This document shows, piece after piece, positions 1 to 14,699 of a DNA stretch of 64,000 nucleotides. Position 1 is the stretch's first letter. The number at the start of each line of letters is the position of its first letter. The stretch is from Anoplopoma fimbria. Its lineage: Eukaryota > Chordata > Actinopteri > Perciformes > Anoplopomatidae. The notes beneath the pieces are model-generated. The model ran no database searches, was not told the origin of the DNA, and was given only the letters and a program-made list of their open reading frames with translations. Location: positions 21,058,218-21,122,217 of the forward strand of contig NC_072456.1 of NCBI RefSeq assembly GCF_027596085.1. Reading direction: 5' to 3'. The position numbers and the translations under genes were made by a program.

Positions 1-214
1 GGAAATAGATTGAAAGGTTACTGATTCAGTCGGAAAGCATTTCCTGCTGAAGGCAAAATTACTCACTACCCTTTAGAGATTGACATACACATGACATGGA
101 ATGCCTTTTTCATGGAATTACAGAGTGAGTGGCGACTGTGTCCTCCGCTTGAATGTCTGTTTGTATCTAATCGAGCATCCCTTCCTTCCTTTCTTCCCTC
201 TTTCCAACCTCTAG

Positions 215-3200
215 GCGTTGTCGAGCCTGCACCCTGAATGCGAGTTCATATTTCAGCTGGAGAAGGAGAAGCGTCACTGCCTTCAGTACATCGCAGAGCA
301 GGGCAACAGAAGCACAGAAGGTGTGTTTTCCATTTTCAAAATCACTCTGCAGCAGTAGATCATCTTAATCCGGGCGTGGCTGAATTTGGGATTTAAAATA
401 TATTGCAGTACAATATTCGACAGGAGTCTAAGCACGAATAAATGCTTCACAGAGCATCATCAGTTGTTTGGTTGTCCCCAACTGCAGAATGAAAATGCAC
501 TGGGTTATCTGTCACTGGGATGCATCGGTAGAGAAGACCATTAAGGATAGTTACACAAGATTATGTGCATGTAATCTATCTCAAGATAAAGGCTTGGGTT
601 GGAGATCTACAGTACTTCCTCATTGTTGTCTTAACACAATTTACACAGAGGCGTTATGATGTTATGGCTTTGAGGTAAGTCGGGGTATTGTGCATGATAC
701 ACCCCATTTACCTCCACTGTATCTCCATGGCTATATATTTAAACAGAGTGCATTTACTGGGGGCGGTGTATGACATTGCATATAAATGTTCGTTAATGTA
801 ATCTCTTTTCTGATTAACGAACCCGACACACACACACACACACGCCAACCCTATTTTAACCTTCTTTTTTCTTCTACAAAAAAAGGTTGTGGGCCATTCT
901 GGGAGGCAGTCGCCTGCTGGCCTCATGCAGCCGTTGGGGAAACAGTCCAAAGAGGTTGTCCTGCCGTCTTTTCCCTCTTCAAAAACAACACAGGTGACTA
1001 AAGGATCACATGGTGAAAGAGGGGGTGGGTAGGGTGTTTGGGCTCAGATAATGATGAGAGCAGCGTTTTCACCTGCGAGGCAAAAAGATAAATTTGTTCT
1101 GTAATGAAAGCAAAGGGCGTTTTTTTATCTTATTTTTTTTTCTCATAAAGTATGTCTGTTTATTTATTTGTTCATGCATTTATATACTGATACGGTTTCT
1201 TAGCCTAATGGCGGCTCTCAGGGATCAGATTGTCATAGGAATCCTAAATCAAAGTAGTTTTTCTTAATAGGTAGCAGAATAGATTGTAAGACACATATAA
1301 ATGTTTAACTAATAGGCTACAGCCACACTATTGGCCCTGTAAGACTGTATTTAGGCACAGTGGTGCTTTGAGCTAAATGCTGCATTCATGTCGTAACGGA
1401 TCGATGGTAGAGAAAGATTCTCATGTTAACAACAAGCGAGCGGTCACGAATATCTGAGAATTCAATGAGGTACGATCACAAAGTTGGCTGTGTAAGGGAC
1501 AGAATTTCCATATCATTTACATTTGGGTGTAATTACAAAACCCTGAATGGCTTAAATCACCAAACATTCTATTTCTCTCTCTTGACAAGTTTGTGAATAT
1601 ATTCTGGCGATAAAGAAAAAATATGAACTTTTGATATCTTTCACCTCAGGTTCAGTGAGCCGTAACTGCACCAGCGGAGGTTGGTCCAGACCTTTCCCAG
1701 CATATCACATCGCCTGCAGTGTTGACGATGACATACCCGAGGTGAGAGCGTCCAGCCTCAGACTGTAATGAAAATAAACTACTGCCCGTATACCTTTTTG
1801 TTTCTTTTTGGAGTCGTATTATAAAGAAATAGTATGAAGAAAATGTATTCAAGCATAAATGTGCCTCATATGAAAATACTTTTGCAAGGTAGAAAGTGAA
1901 TTGAATGTCACCCATATCAGGTAATAGCTGAAATTATCTTTTTTCACAAAGAGAGAATGATGCTTAATCGTGCTGAACAGTATTTTTGGAGGATCATTTT
2001 CAGAAAATCACTTTTGGCGCTATACAAAACTACTTCTACTGATCTTTTGTCTTGAGTTAAAAAATACTTTCTTCATATAGCAGGGTTGAAAGTCACAAAT
2101 TACAAGTTTTGATGTAATTAAGAAGCTCTTATGTACTTTTGTGAGTCGATTCAGTCGTCTGCTTAGTCCAGTCATTCTGCTATTTGACTCAGCTTCAAGA
2201 TATGGAGAAAGCTTTCTTGCTCTAATTCCACCGTCATCTCTTCAGTGCAGCTGAGTCCTGAGCTTGTCTGCAATTTGGTGTCATTTTGAGACATTAAATT
2301 CATTGAAGGCCTCACAGCATTTCAAAAAGCCTCGACACTGGAGTACAATGTCCATTTTTTTTTACAAAATCTTCCTTCTCATTTTGCTTTCAGACGGAGC
2401 AGTCATACTTTGCCACAGTGAAGCTGATATACACCGTCGGCTACAGCATCTCTCTAGCGGTGCTGGCTGTGGCTGTGTTGATCCTGTTGCTCTTCAGGTA
2501 AAAATAGATGGCATTAAAATAAATCTTGGTTGATCAGATGGAAGACAGAAAGACTTTCATTTCATTTTTCATCATGTGGTAAGCAGGTGATCAGCTTAGC
2601 TGGAACATCTAGCCTGGCTCTGCCCAAAAAACAAAAACACCTCTAAATTTTTACTAATAAACAATATTTTTGTTTGTTTAATATGTACCCAAACGGAAAT
2701 GTGAAAACGCTAAGTTGTGTTTGCAGACATAAATTATTCATATAGCGTACACATGGACATAGCTTTTTAGTCTTCTTCTTTAACTCTTGGCAAGAAAGCA
2801 AATAAGCATATTTCCAAAAATGTTGTACTTTTCTTTTAAGGAAAAGGACTAATGGCGTTAATGGAGCCACCAAGTTTGAAACCTAAAGTAAAAAAAAAAA
2901 CATTACTGAAATAAAAGCAGCTGTCATGTGTATGATGCAAGGAAATGACCATTATTTTCCCTCTCATGATCCCTGAAGTGCTTCTCCTTTATCTGTGTAG
3001 TCCTCCTCAGTTCCAATTAGTTCTGTCATGGATTTGGATCCTCATTGACTGGCTCAACAGCTGCTATAAGTCCACTGGTAACTGGTTGTAACAACGTCAA
3101 TGATCTCGTCACCTGCCCGCATCACTCATCTCTATGGTTCACTGGATTAAAAGATGTAGGAGCGTGTAGAACATAAAACCTATCAATAATGGTTTCTTTT

Positions 3201-6200
3201 TTTATCTCTGTGCAGCTTGTGTGCAGTTCTTATACATCTGTTTCTCCCGAAATCTCTATGAAATTCCTTTCGTAACTTCCATCTCTTTTCACATTTTTAT
3301 TTTATTTTTTCATCCTCATACTATACTTTTTTATTGTTTTATTTTGTTGCTAACAAGTAGGGTTTTTCATTTTTCTGTCTCACTCTGTGGCCCTAAACTG
3401 ACATCATACTGTGACAGCTGCCTATCAAAGACCTTGTACACCAAGGCAATATAGGTATCATTTAGGGTGTAACAATGTAGTTACACAGTGTGTTGTAATG
3501 CAGAGTATTTAGACCATCAGGCTGACTTGTAATAATTTTGCTATGATAGGCCATTATGTGCATTAACCAACACTACAGTACATTTATAACCTGCCTGACC
3601 TTTCAACAGGAGGCTGCGTTGTGCCAGGAACTTTATCCACATCCAGCTTTTCATCACATTCATCCTGAAAGCTGGGGCTGTGTTCATAAAGGATGCAACT
3701 CTGTTCTCAAGTGATGACATCAACCACTGCACCCTTTCCACAGTAAGAACAAAACACTCTTGGTTGTGTGAAGGAATTTCCCTGGGCAGAATTCCTCATG
3801 GCTCTTATCGCATAACAACTGTGCACCTCTCTCTTACTAATCCACCCTTACAATTCACCCTATGTCCTTCTTTTCCTTCTTGTTTTTTTCTTTCCAGTTT
3901 GCCTGTAAGGCCTCTGTGGTCTTCTGTCACTACTGTGTAATGTCCAATTTTTTCTGGCTGCTGGTGGAGGCGCTTTACCTCAATTCCCTGCTGCTTTCGT
4001 CCTTTTATCACAGCCTACGATGCCTCTGGGGCTTCAGCCTGCTGGGATGGGGTAAGAGATCTTGACATGCGATTTCCTCGACATTTGTTATGCAGAGCAT
4101 CTTCCTTTATAGTTCCAATATAAGATGTCCTAAACTACAGTACGCTGCATGATACTATTATACTCTTACAAAAAGGCTGATAAATAAAGTAGGATATTAA
4201 ACATTGGTGGGTGATAGATGCAAGGATTAAAAAAAAAGAGAGACACGAAAAGACTGGATGATTGATATTTTACAGATTTTGTATCTAATCTATGTTGGCT
4301 CAAGTTTAGTTGCACTCATAAATTAGAGAAGAGAAAGGAAATTAACAAACAGTTATCAATGCAAATTGCCTGAAAGGTTTTGAAAGTGCATGCAAGTCCA
4401 CATTGGTTCGTGTGGGCCAAACCACTGCTGTTTATTCTGCATCTAATACATTATGTGCATAATGAGTTTGTACTTGTTTGATCTTAGAAAATAGATGTGT
4501 TTTTATTAGTATTCCTATTATTTCACGCTCCAGATTGTTATTCATCTTAGAGTGCAGAAATTCAAAGATGACAATGTGAGGGACAAAGAGAAGTATACTT
4601 CAGTCTCCAAAATCAGATAACTAATTTCAAACCTATTGAGCTCAAGAGTTTTATATTTATTGCATTTATATTCTGTGATTCAAAATAGATTCACTGCTGC
4701 CTTTAGGGACAACAAGAAGCAGACAGAGTGCCATCGGCCAATCTCCTCAACCTAATAATGTAAAACAGCCAGAAACTCTCCTGGCTCGGTTTCATCAGCG
4801 GTAATTACCAAACAAAGTGAATTAAAGTTTACGTCCCTGTGGCAGTAACTACTAATGTATTTGATTATGTTTGTGGGTTGGATGTTTCTGCCTCTTAACT
4901 TGCCACAAGTACAATGAATATACAGGAATTTGTCCCAGCCGTGGCAAGGCATGACATTGTTACTGTGGCGTAGTGGAGAGCAAGGTAGTTCTCCAATCAG
5001 AGGGTCGGTGGTTCGATACCCGGCTTCGGCAGTCGATGTGTCCTTGGGCAAGACACTTCACCCCAAGTTGCTCCCGAAGGCTTGCCATCGGTGTGGACTG
5101 GATGTTGCATGAATGTTAGTTAGATTCTGATGGTGGCACCTTGCATGGTAGCCTGTCATCAGTGTGTGAATGGGTGAATGATATGTAATATACTACTGAT
5201 TGTAAGTCGCTTTGGATAAAAGCGTCTGCTAAATGACTGTAATGTAATATAATGTACTGTAGATGTGCAGTGCATAAAGCCTCTAAAATATTCCATTTAC
5301 AGATCAATACAGATATAAGAAACGTTTTCAATCAACAGGTTCACACATTGATAACCATCTAATTAAGATTCAACCAACACAGTGTGTATTCTTTGCATTT
5401 CACTGACATTAGTTTTGCTATTCTGCCTTTCCACAGGTGTACCTGTGCTCTTCATCGCCCTGTGGATTGGGTCCAGGGTGTACTTTGAGGACACAGAGTT
5501 TGTATAAACTTCTAGTACCACTTCTTTCTCCACAAGCACAGTTATTTCTTATATATATATTTAAAGCACACTACAACAGACGTAATGACCAACAGAGCCA
5601 CAGTGTATAGAAGTTTCCTAAAATGTAATGACATACAGTATAGCTTTTTGATGAAGAAACACAATCTTAAGAGGGGAGGTGAGATACTTAACCATTTACA
5701 ACTTTAACTATTTTTTATTTTTATTATTTGCACTCACTTTGTTCTTATTGTACGGCAATTTGAAGTCATTGTACATCAAACCTACAAAGGACTTCTGCCG
5801 TGCGACGAAAGAGCACATGTCAAAATTGTCTTCCTATATAGATGTTGGGACATCTACGAGGACTCACCCTATTGGTGGATCATCAAGGGACCAATTGTTG
5901 TGTCTATTGCGGTAAATACTCCCATTGTGCCGAAACAAACAAAACTGTTAGCTATGTACCGAACAGATTGTGAGGCAGATGTCTTGTTTACTTTCTTTTT
6001 AGAGATGGTTTCAGAGAAATTGTTTGGAAAAAAATGTATTTTGTGCTTATTTGAATAGAAAGTCAAAAACTGCCCTCACACCTGTCGTAGTCAATCACAC
6101 ACTGGGCTGCTCATATTGTTGCCATGACATTCAGTAATTGCCTTGTTGTGCATGACATTTGACATTTAATCTCATTAAAGCTTAACTTTTTTTTTTTCAT

Positions 6201-9200
6201 TCTTGATTTTTCAATCAACAGGTGAATTTCATTCTCTTCATGAACATCATCAGAATCCTGATACAGAAGCTCAATCCTCGGCTGATCCACTTCAATAACT
6301 CCTCTCAGTACAGGTAATGCTTCGGCTGCAGACACATGTGGACGCAGTATGAGTGGCTGAACTCAGCAGTGAAACAGTTTCTCCTACTTTAGTCATTACA
6401 GCGTTTATTGCTTTTATCAGATTTTGCTTTCATCTTTTTTGCGTTGCGTCCAGGTGACTTTATTTATCTTGAACCGTTAAGCTTTTGCAGTCTGATGGAC
6501 ACATCTTCAAATATGTTTTCACTGTGTTTGATACTCTGATAAGTAGACACTTTGATTTAGGGAAAGATGCGAGTTGTATGAAAACTTTTGATGCTCCACA
6601 GTTGGCGATGTAAAATTCATTCGGTCACTGCTGAGCCTCAAACTAGTCAGTCTGGCCACGTCTAGCTTCCCACTTCCCAGTATTAGAATTTCTAATTGAA
6701 ATAGGCTCATAAATTGTCTGAAAGTGTTTAGGAACATGATGCAATATCCGGATCTTATAAAAGAAATACCAAAGGCACCGAAGTTGAGTAATGCTTGACT
6801 TAATTGCACCAGGTAGCTGGATTTGTTCCACCGCACATCAAAAAGAAAACATTACCTCTGCACTCATTTTTTTCGATATCCTCACTTTGAATCATGCACC
6901 TGCTACTACCTTTCCCCTCATAAACAAAATCTACATACAGACTGACGCACACACACAACCATCCTCTTGATTGCCATCTGATGATTAGCATGGCTGCAGG
7001 CATGATGCTATTCGGAGGAGTATTTAGATTAGAAGTGCACTAAATGATTCCCTTGGGTAGCTTCACCTCCTGCACCTTGTCTCTTTCCTTCTGTGCAACA
7101 GACGCCTGACTAAATCCACTCTCCTCCTCATCCCTTTGTTTGGGACTCATTACATGGTCTTCAACTTTCTGCCTGACTACTTCAATGTAAACCTGCGCCT
7201 CTGCATGGAGCTGTGCATTGGATCCTTCCAGGTACACACACACTACATTCTGATGCATTATACATGCTCTAATACAATTGTAGAAGCTTACCCTGCTAAA
7301 TTTGTTTACATGTTTTTTCTTTGATATGTATTTACATTAACTAATTTGGTTCAATTAGCGCTGGTGTGAAATAACTGTTGTGTTACTATGGAGAAATACT
7401 GTATATAATACCTAAGATGTTGAAATGTCCTCTGTTATGACTAGCCTTTGAACCTCTCTGGTCCTTTTTCTTCTTTGTGCATAGAGAGCGATGTCCCGCC
7501 CCTTCTGGTTGACCACCATGGGAGCATAAAAAAATATGTATTGTAGTTAATGGCGAGAGACTAATCATTTTTTGATTTAGTGGGAAGAGAGGCGGTGGAC
7601 TCTGTGTTCACATCAATGATGCTTGGTGTTCAGCCATAGTCAAAGTTGATTGACAATGTTTCCTTGGTGTACATTTTTTTATGTTAAGATTTTGACAATA
7701 TTGCCAAGAGAATTGTTTTGTTGCTGTTGTTTACAGTCCCCTGTCCTCTCCTGATGGAAATGCTAAAAAAAAACCACTTCCAGAATGGACATTTGTTTTT
7801 GTTTTTGCCCTGTTTTCTTGTTTAGCAAATGGGCTACAAGAACATTTTGTGAGTCCTTGGATCACCAAAGTGATAACAATTCATCCCGAAGGGGACATGA
7901 ATGAGTGTGCCTAATTGTTGTTGAGATATTAAGATCTGGACCAACATGGCTAAAAATATTATTTTTAATACCAAATTCCTATTTGATAAAATGCTTTAGA
8001 AGAGCAATAGTTATATGCTTGAGAAGCAGTATTAAAGAATAAGTGAATTAGTGGAAAAGAGCTTATCAGGGCTATGTTGCTGAGAGTGTTTGCATCTGCT
8101 GAGGACATGCAACCACGAAAAAGAAAAATGGCTTCCTCCACTTCATGGCACACGTGACTCAGGCTGGTTTGTTTGCCAACTCTCCAGATTGGATTTAGCC
8201 CCTGCCACCCTTCCTGAATTCAAATTAATCAATTAGGCCCAGAAGTGTCATATAAGTTTGGAATATACTGTAAACAAAAGAGCCCATATCGCTGTAACCC
8301 AGGCTTTTTATTTATAAAAGAGGTGTAACAAGTATGTCCAATTTTATTATGAATGTTGTAGTATAAAGATAAGAAGTAAGGTAGCAGAGTTTACAGCCTC
8401 CTCCTTTAAATAATACAGCCATCTATCATTGAGATATAAATCCAAACGATTCATCATTCCTCTCTTGTTTTCTGGCTGTGTGAGAGAAACATAATAGATT
8501 TTCCTGACCTATGTTTTTTTATTTCTATAGCTTGTCAGCTCTCATTTGTCATCTAATATTAAAGCTTTTTTCACATGAGCCACCTAATGGTGCGGACTTG
8601 TCCTACATGTTAATAATCAAAACCATCTCTCTTACAGGGGCTTCTTGTAGCGATTCTCTACTGCTTCCTCAATCAAGAGGTCAGTACGAGCCGCAGCACT
8701 CTCAAGCGTTTACTATAACAAATTCAACAAAGCACTCAGATAATTTCCTGCTGTGTTGCATAATAAGCCTGTGTACCAAGACCACATACCAGGGAGGGTT
8801 GAGTGGTTCATAGATGTCAAAGCGTAAAAGCAAAATAATTAGCACCTCTCTTACCTTCTATTGCGTAATTGCCCTAATGTAACCACCAAGATTAATATGA
8901 GGACTTTCCAACAGTGTTTAATATTCAGTACACAATTAAATCTAAACCCATGTTTATCTGATTTGTGCTTTAGGGCCTCATGGGTAGTACTTGGAAGTCA
9001 CTCAATCCTCATATAGACTAATGGAATGGCTAATTGAATTTACATCTATGTCCTCTTGTAGATTAAGAGCTAAAATAATACAACAGTGGATTATCCATAA
9101 TTAATATCCTGATGCCACAGGAAATTTATATCTAATGCTTCATAAATGTCACGGTACCCCAATAACAAAATGTCAAATATATACATTAGACTACTTAATA

Positions 9201-10532
9201 TCCAATAAAAGGACCTCTGTGATGGAAGGGGAATTAAATATTGAATTTAATGTTAAAGTTCTATTGAAGTGTTTTTAAGATAACCTGGCTCTGTCCAAGG
9301 GTAACAATCTTTACCTATCTGCAACTCTAAAAGACGGTAGTATACATTATATCTATTTTATTTTTTTATCCATACAAACAACAAGGTGTAAAATCAACAA
9401 TTGTGCAGGGGGGGTTAAGTATTGGACTATATTTTTGCCAGGTAACCAGTGTTGACTCTCAAGAAGCACTGCTCCTGGCTGAGAAACTTTCCTGGACATA
9501 ACCCCCTTTTAGAGCGATATGTCATTCTGACACTTGAATACTTTATAAAGGATGTTTAGCGGTGCTGGTATGCGGATTTGGTTACCGTTGGACTGAGCCA
9601 GGTCACCTGTTTCCCCAAGTCTGTGTGCTAAACCAGGGGTTCTCAACCTTTCGTCACTTAACGCACACTTCCGTTTGGTAAAATAAATTCTGAGGACCAC
9701 CTTTCCAAATAAATAAGTAACAAAAACAACATAACATGACCAAAAAAGTAGAAAAAAATACACTGGGCTGTAAATGTGCTGTGCCTTTGTTAGTTGTAAT
9801 GACCAAAATAAATATTTTGCTTCCCATCACCCTTCACTGTTGCCTTTATGAATACAAATTCAATGTATTCAATTTGCATCACCACACACTTTGGAGCTTT
9901 TACAGGCATAGGGTTGTCTCCCACATCACCTTTTCGTTTCAAAAAGCATTTTGTGTCACTGCATCCATGGGAACATAAGCTAACAGTGGCAAAAACCCAA
10001 TTTTCTCTACCTAATGATGTATCGTGATTGCAGTGGTGATATTCAAACGTAACTGGTCATTAAAATTGGTGCATTTTAATTTGACATTTTTATATTCATA
10101 AACTAAGCTAACCATATTTAACAGTAAAATATGAGATGGGTATCATTACACTACATTACATTACAGTCATTTAGCAGACGCTTTTATCCAAAGCGACTTA
10201 CAGGAAGTATCAAATGTATTCCCCGAAATGTGGAACAATTGCTAAGTATATTCTAAGTATATTGCAGTGTTGCATACACATATTGATTTGGTTAAAAGAA
10301 AATCATAAACCAATTACAATTTACAATTTAAATAAATACATGTGGCATGTAAATTGCAACAGAATAATCTTTCTAGTTGGAAAACAGCCTCATTCTGCAT
10401 TTTCTGTATTTGTTTGTGTGTGTTTGACAGGTCCAAAAAGAGGTCCACATGCAGTGGCTGAGGTGGCAGGAGCGGAGCTATGGTGTGGTGTCACCCGCTG
10501 CAAAATGCAGCCAGATGGACACACCCTTCTAG
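215..10532 (+). CDS. ghrhr: Growth-hormone-releasing-hormone receptor (class B GPCR), 5'-partial
   Basis: Seven-pass receptor of the secretin family, GHRH-receptor clade, expected to couple to Gs/cAMP at the plasma membrane. Exons: 215-320, 886-993, 1650-1741, 2394-2497, 3610-3742, 3898-4051, 5437-5497, 5842-5911, 6222-6313, 7102-7231, 8638-8679, 10431-10532; all phases join to one frame of 397 codons plus TAG. The extracellular domain starts with HPEC and holds the six cysteines of the hormone-binding fold. Clade-diagnostic stretches are [16 protein letters not shown] (TM1), [41 protein letters not shown] and FLNQEVQKE, all closer to GHRHR than to VPAC or PAC1 receptors. The signal-peptide exon lies left of the window. 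The tail after TM7 is short (about 34 residues encoded by the last exon), shorter than human GHRHR as I remember it. The donor after 5497 is a weak gtttgt. Which teleost paralogue (GHRHR1, GHRHR2 or PRP receptor) cannot be decided from sequence alone. Confidence 0.88.
4955..5247 (+). mobile_element. tRNA-derived SINE with L2-type 3' tail
   Basis: Lies in the intron before 5437 of the receptor gene. It has an A-box-like TGGCGTAGTGG at 4966-4976, a B box GGTTCGATACC at 5010-5020, and a 3' part ending in GATAAAAGCGTCTGCTAAAT followed by TAATGTAATATAATG repeats. The tail matches the one shared by the L2 LINE copies at 34.2 and 40.7 kb, so L2 machinery probably mobilised it. It is not a functional tRNA: no acceptor stem or anticodon arm closes. 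Confidence 0.85.
7386..8637. other. Large receptor intron, no gene
   Basis: Non-coding intron sequence between the exons ending 7231 and starting 8638. Short open frames here have no recognisable protein similarity, and no element ends or RNA genes were seen. Confidence 0.6.
10146..10205 (-). repeat. SINE/L2 3'-tail fragment
   Basis: Antisense copy of the GTCGCTTTGGATAAAAGCG / TGCTAAATGACTGTAATG tail found at 5205-5245, 34215-34310 and 41030-41093. Only the extreme 3' end is recognisable; it sits in the last intron of the receptor gene. Confidence 0.75.
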
Positions 10533-13500
10533 TGGTAGCCTTCACCATCATCCTATAGGTCTTCTGCTAACTGGACTTTCACTGAGGACATGCTTATGGG
10601 CATGTGATTGTCTGCAAAGGGTTGGACATTACACACCATACCAGTGATTGTCGGCCATGTCTGTACGTTTTCATTCCATACCCGATGATAGACTTTTTTT
10701 ACTGGCTGCGCTCCTTCTGCAAGAATAGAGGAACCGGTGTGAACTTTCCAACGGGGAATGATACTGAGATCTCATGACATTTAGCACATTTTAATACAGA
10801 TCATGCAAACTTCATATGCATTTCCCATAAGACACTGTGACAACAATTTTAGGAGGATCAGCTCACTGGTCAAAGTAAATAATGCGAATTTTGCTGAGCT
10901 GAGAGTTTAGCCTGAAGATGAAAGAACCCTCACTTAGAAGTAAATAGTTGAGCCGTATATCGGTTTTAACCGACAAACAGATATGCTATTTTGATAAGTG
11001 TACATTTTTATGTACTCACTATATAGTGCAGATGCTAAATAATTATACAGTATATTGAAATTTGATTCCATTTATCACCTATGCTGCTGTAAAGCCTGTT
11101 AAACATGTGATATCTAGACATTTTCTTATGATATATGATATAGCCTACCGCCGAGTGACATACAAAATGATTCATCACTAGCTAGCAGCTCACAGGACGA
11201 TTAAAAGGATTATTTTTAATGACTTTCATTTTATGTATTGGTATTATAACATTGTATTAAATAATTTGTATAATATTATTCATATTATCTCAGAGTGTGG
11301 GAAGCACTGATGGATTGTGATGAGTTGTTTTCTTTTGGTTTTTATACTTGTTTTTATACTTATTGTTTTTATGTAGTACTTATGTTTGTTTATTTATTTA
11401 TTCATTCACAGTGAGGATCAATGCAAAAATTGTATTACTTGAGGTATTAAAGACTACTCATACAAGCTATGACATTAGCTGCAAGTGTTATTTTGCGAGG
11501 GGAGTGAAAAACTGCACACTCTTGAACTTTGATGGCACACTGTTGTGAGCGACTGTAAACTTGTAAACAGTTGTATTCTGTCACGTCATGTGGGCAAAAG
11601 AGATCTCCACTGCCATCTGCGAATCAGTAGAGCACTATTAAATATCAATGTCTTAAATATCAATATATGTGATGCTAATCTATTGTACAGTGTTATGAAC
11701 TGCATTGTTATGTAAATAATGATAAATCAGGATATATCATTTCCATAAGCACTACATTTGTGATTGCTTGTATTCTTTAAACGTTATAAGCTGAACTTTT
11801 TTGGACCAGAAAACAACTAATGCAAAATATTTCATCACCGCCCACTTTCACACCATCCATAATTATCTTGTTACAATAATGTATTTTATTTAAACAAAAC
11901 GTTTAACTTAAACTGAATGTATAAACTAAGTGTTATTTCATCGTCACCTTTCTCTGTTGTTGTATTTGGATTGTTGCTGCTTTTCTTGAGCCTCTCTCTG
12001 TGATGTTTTTAATGGTTCCTGTAAGTTAAAGCATAAAAATGTTTACTCAGCTTTATAATGGCTCTCTTTCACAAAATGAAGATATCAGCTGGCAGCTACA
12101 ACATGTTAAAGCTGTGATTAAAGCTAAAGACATCAAAGTCATTGTGGCTGCATGTAAAAGACATTTAACAATATTAATAGTTTTATAGTCTATATGTTAT
12201 ATTTTCTAAATGTTATTGTTGTGCTTATTTAGTTAGCTGTTAAACTATCGAGTAGTGTGCGGGTGATCCTGGTGGTGGAGAGGAGAAATAAAAAATATAA
12301 AACAAAGCAAATAAAACCATCATAACCCACTAGATCCTTGACATTATACTCTGTATTGAAATCTGCATAAAAATTATTACAGACATTTAAAAAAGTCTGT
12401 TCTAGCATACATATAATAAACACATATTTCTTTACACTTGGCTTTTGTTTGCTGTAATTGTAATGAAGCTTCCATCACTGTTCAGTGTGCATCCATCCAT
12501 CTCATGGGCAGAATTTTGATTTCAAAGTTCGGGGACACATTTTGTACAGGCACAAATCCTCAAAAGGGCTTTGGATTTTCAGATACTCCTAGAACGGGTA
12601 AAACAAAACATGAGAATAATGGTTTTTCATAATTTGGTGATGGTTGTAACAAAAATATTTTTTTTAGATATAAATATATAGAAATGTTATTAAAACCTCA
12701 TAGTGTAGTATGCAATTCAAGTGTATTATACAATTATCATGGTATAAAATGCCATAAAAACTTCATACAGTAAGTCATAAAAAGGCATAGTATAGTATTC
12801 CATGAAATGTCATATCAATGGTCATTAAAGTATTATAGTAGTGTGCCATAAGAGTCATAAAACAATCATAGTATAGTGTCATTAAAAAATAATTGTATAT
12901 TATGCCATGAAAATTCTCCTAACATAATTGATATAGTTATTGTAGTATCTGTTGAAGTGATTGTATGAGATGTTGCTGTAGACACCTTTGTCATAGTAGT
13001 TGTTGCAGTAGTAGAAGTTGGCACATGTGTGTGAATGTGTTGGTAGTTTTATGTAGTCCCTTTCTTCTTTTCTCCCCAGATGAGTGTAGCATTAAACACC
13101 AAAACTGAAGACGACAGAGTTTCTTCACTTCGTCCTCCATCTTTTACTGTATCAACTTAACCTAATGTCGGGTTGGCACTGAGCTTATAATGCCTTATTT
13201 TCAATTAAAAATATGGTAATATTTTTTTCCTTCCATAATACCCTTCTCCTGAACCACTTATCTGGTCAGAAATTTGGTGTTCAATGTTGTTCTTGTTCAT
13301 ATTAATGAAAACCGACATACTGACAGCTTTGAGGAGTGGAAGGCAGGATTATATCCTTCAGTTTCACATCCGTATTATTTTCTTAGATTAAGCCACTGAC
13401 CTTTTCTCCTACCTTTCAGCAATTTGTTTTCCCAAAAACAACCGTTAAGATAAACTGAGAGTGAACCACTTCTCATTCACAACGTGAGTGCCTGGGCCAG

Positions 13501-14640
13501 CGCAGAAGTCCAGTTTAACTGTAGCTGTCTCCGGCTAAAACTCAACTATGAAAGATGTAATTCATCCTCTGAATAACAGTTTGCATTTGTTCCTACTGCT
13601 GGACGGATATATCCTTCCTACCTATGGACAAACAAGTGCAAAATTAACATTACATTACTATATTGAGAGACAAAACTTACTACAGCTGCTGGTCAAAAAT
13701 GATTCCAAAAGTGAAATGAATCAAATTTTTTGAACGTTTGTTTAACCTCTGTAAATTGTAGCGACAAAAAAATGTCCTATGTTATACTCATAGTCATTTC
13801 ACAATTCAATCACAGTGAACATTTTCTGCACTTTTCTGACCTTTCCCTTTTTTTCTTTTATTGATCATCAACTGCATTTAAGATCAATTAGTTACTCACT
13901 ACAAATGAATTAAACACTAAAGATATTTTATATTTGATTTAGCAGATGCAACCGAAAATGGCAACTCAGTATATCTGGTCACATATTTGATACGTTTCAT
14001 TAAGACTAGTGAAATATTGTGACCATAGTTTAGATGGTCATTCATTTCGTGCTGGTTATGTTTTCTTTTGCTGTAAACAGCTGAGGAGAATCTGAAATGA
14101 AGCCAGTGCTGGCCCATCCTTACATACAACTTTTGTTATCACTCCAGTCTAACTGAATTCAAAAAAATTACCCTACAACTACTCAAAGTACAAATATTGA
14201 AATATTTTTTACTAACGCTGTTGTTATAAATTTAATTACCGCTGTTTCTATAAATAATACTAATAATAATCAACTTTATTTCTGAAGTACTCTTCGAAAC
14301 AAAAGTTACAAAGTGTTTTACGTGGCTGAACCAAGATTTAAACGTTTATTTAATTATTATTATTGTTATTCCTGTGGATGCTTTCTTACATACAGTCTAA
14401 CATTTCACTTCTACCACCTTTACTTACTGCTATCATCAGCTATCATTGCAAACTATTAACTTCTAATAAAGTTGATAGTCAATGTCATGGTATTGTTTAT
14501 GCACAGCTAATCATGTGTTCATGTTGCAAACTGGTAACAATAACTAAATAATATCATCAATCTCATATAATATTGATACAACAATGAGCATTGGTTCTAT
14601 TACAACAAAATAACAAAAATATTTCTCACAAGTACTGGTA
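10533..14640. other. 3' flank of ghrhr and AT-rich intergenic DNA
   Basis: After the TAG at 10530-10532 there is no convincing coding sequence. The first kilobase probably contains the receptor 3'UTR; no single polyadenylation site stands out. The rest is AT-rich, with a degenerate region at 12690-12920 where short CATAAAA/CATAGTATAG-like words recur. Open frames of 60-70 codons here look random. Confidence 0.6.
12690..12920. repeat. Degenerate CATAGTATAGT-type simple repeat
   Basis: Words such as GTCATAAAA, CATAGTATAGT and ATGCCATAAAA recur irregularly. The same core CATAGTATAGTATG builds the much more regular satellite in uqcrh intron 2 (43198-43690), so the two tracts may share an origin. 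Confidence 0.5.
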
Positions 14641-14699
14641 AACTACTACTACAGCTGGAACTTAAAAGCGTTTACTGCTGTTGACTCTTTGACCTCCAG

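Noticed and set aside
4966..5040. tRNA gene on the + strand
   Set aside because: A and B boxes are present but no complete cloverleaf forms, and the sequence continues into an L2-type tail; it is a SINE head.
9634..9651. hAT-type transposon end (CAGGGGTTCTCAACCTTT)
   Set aside because: The terminal word is suggestive, but I could not find the matching inverted end, so no element is called.
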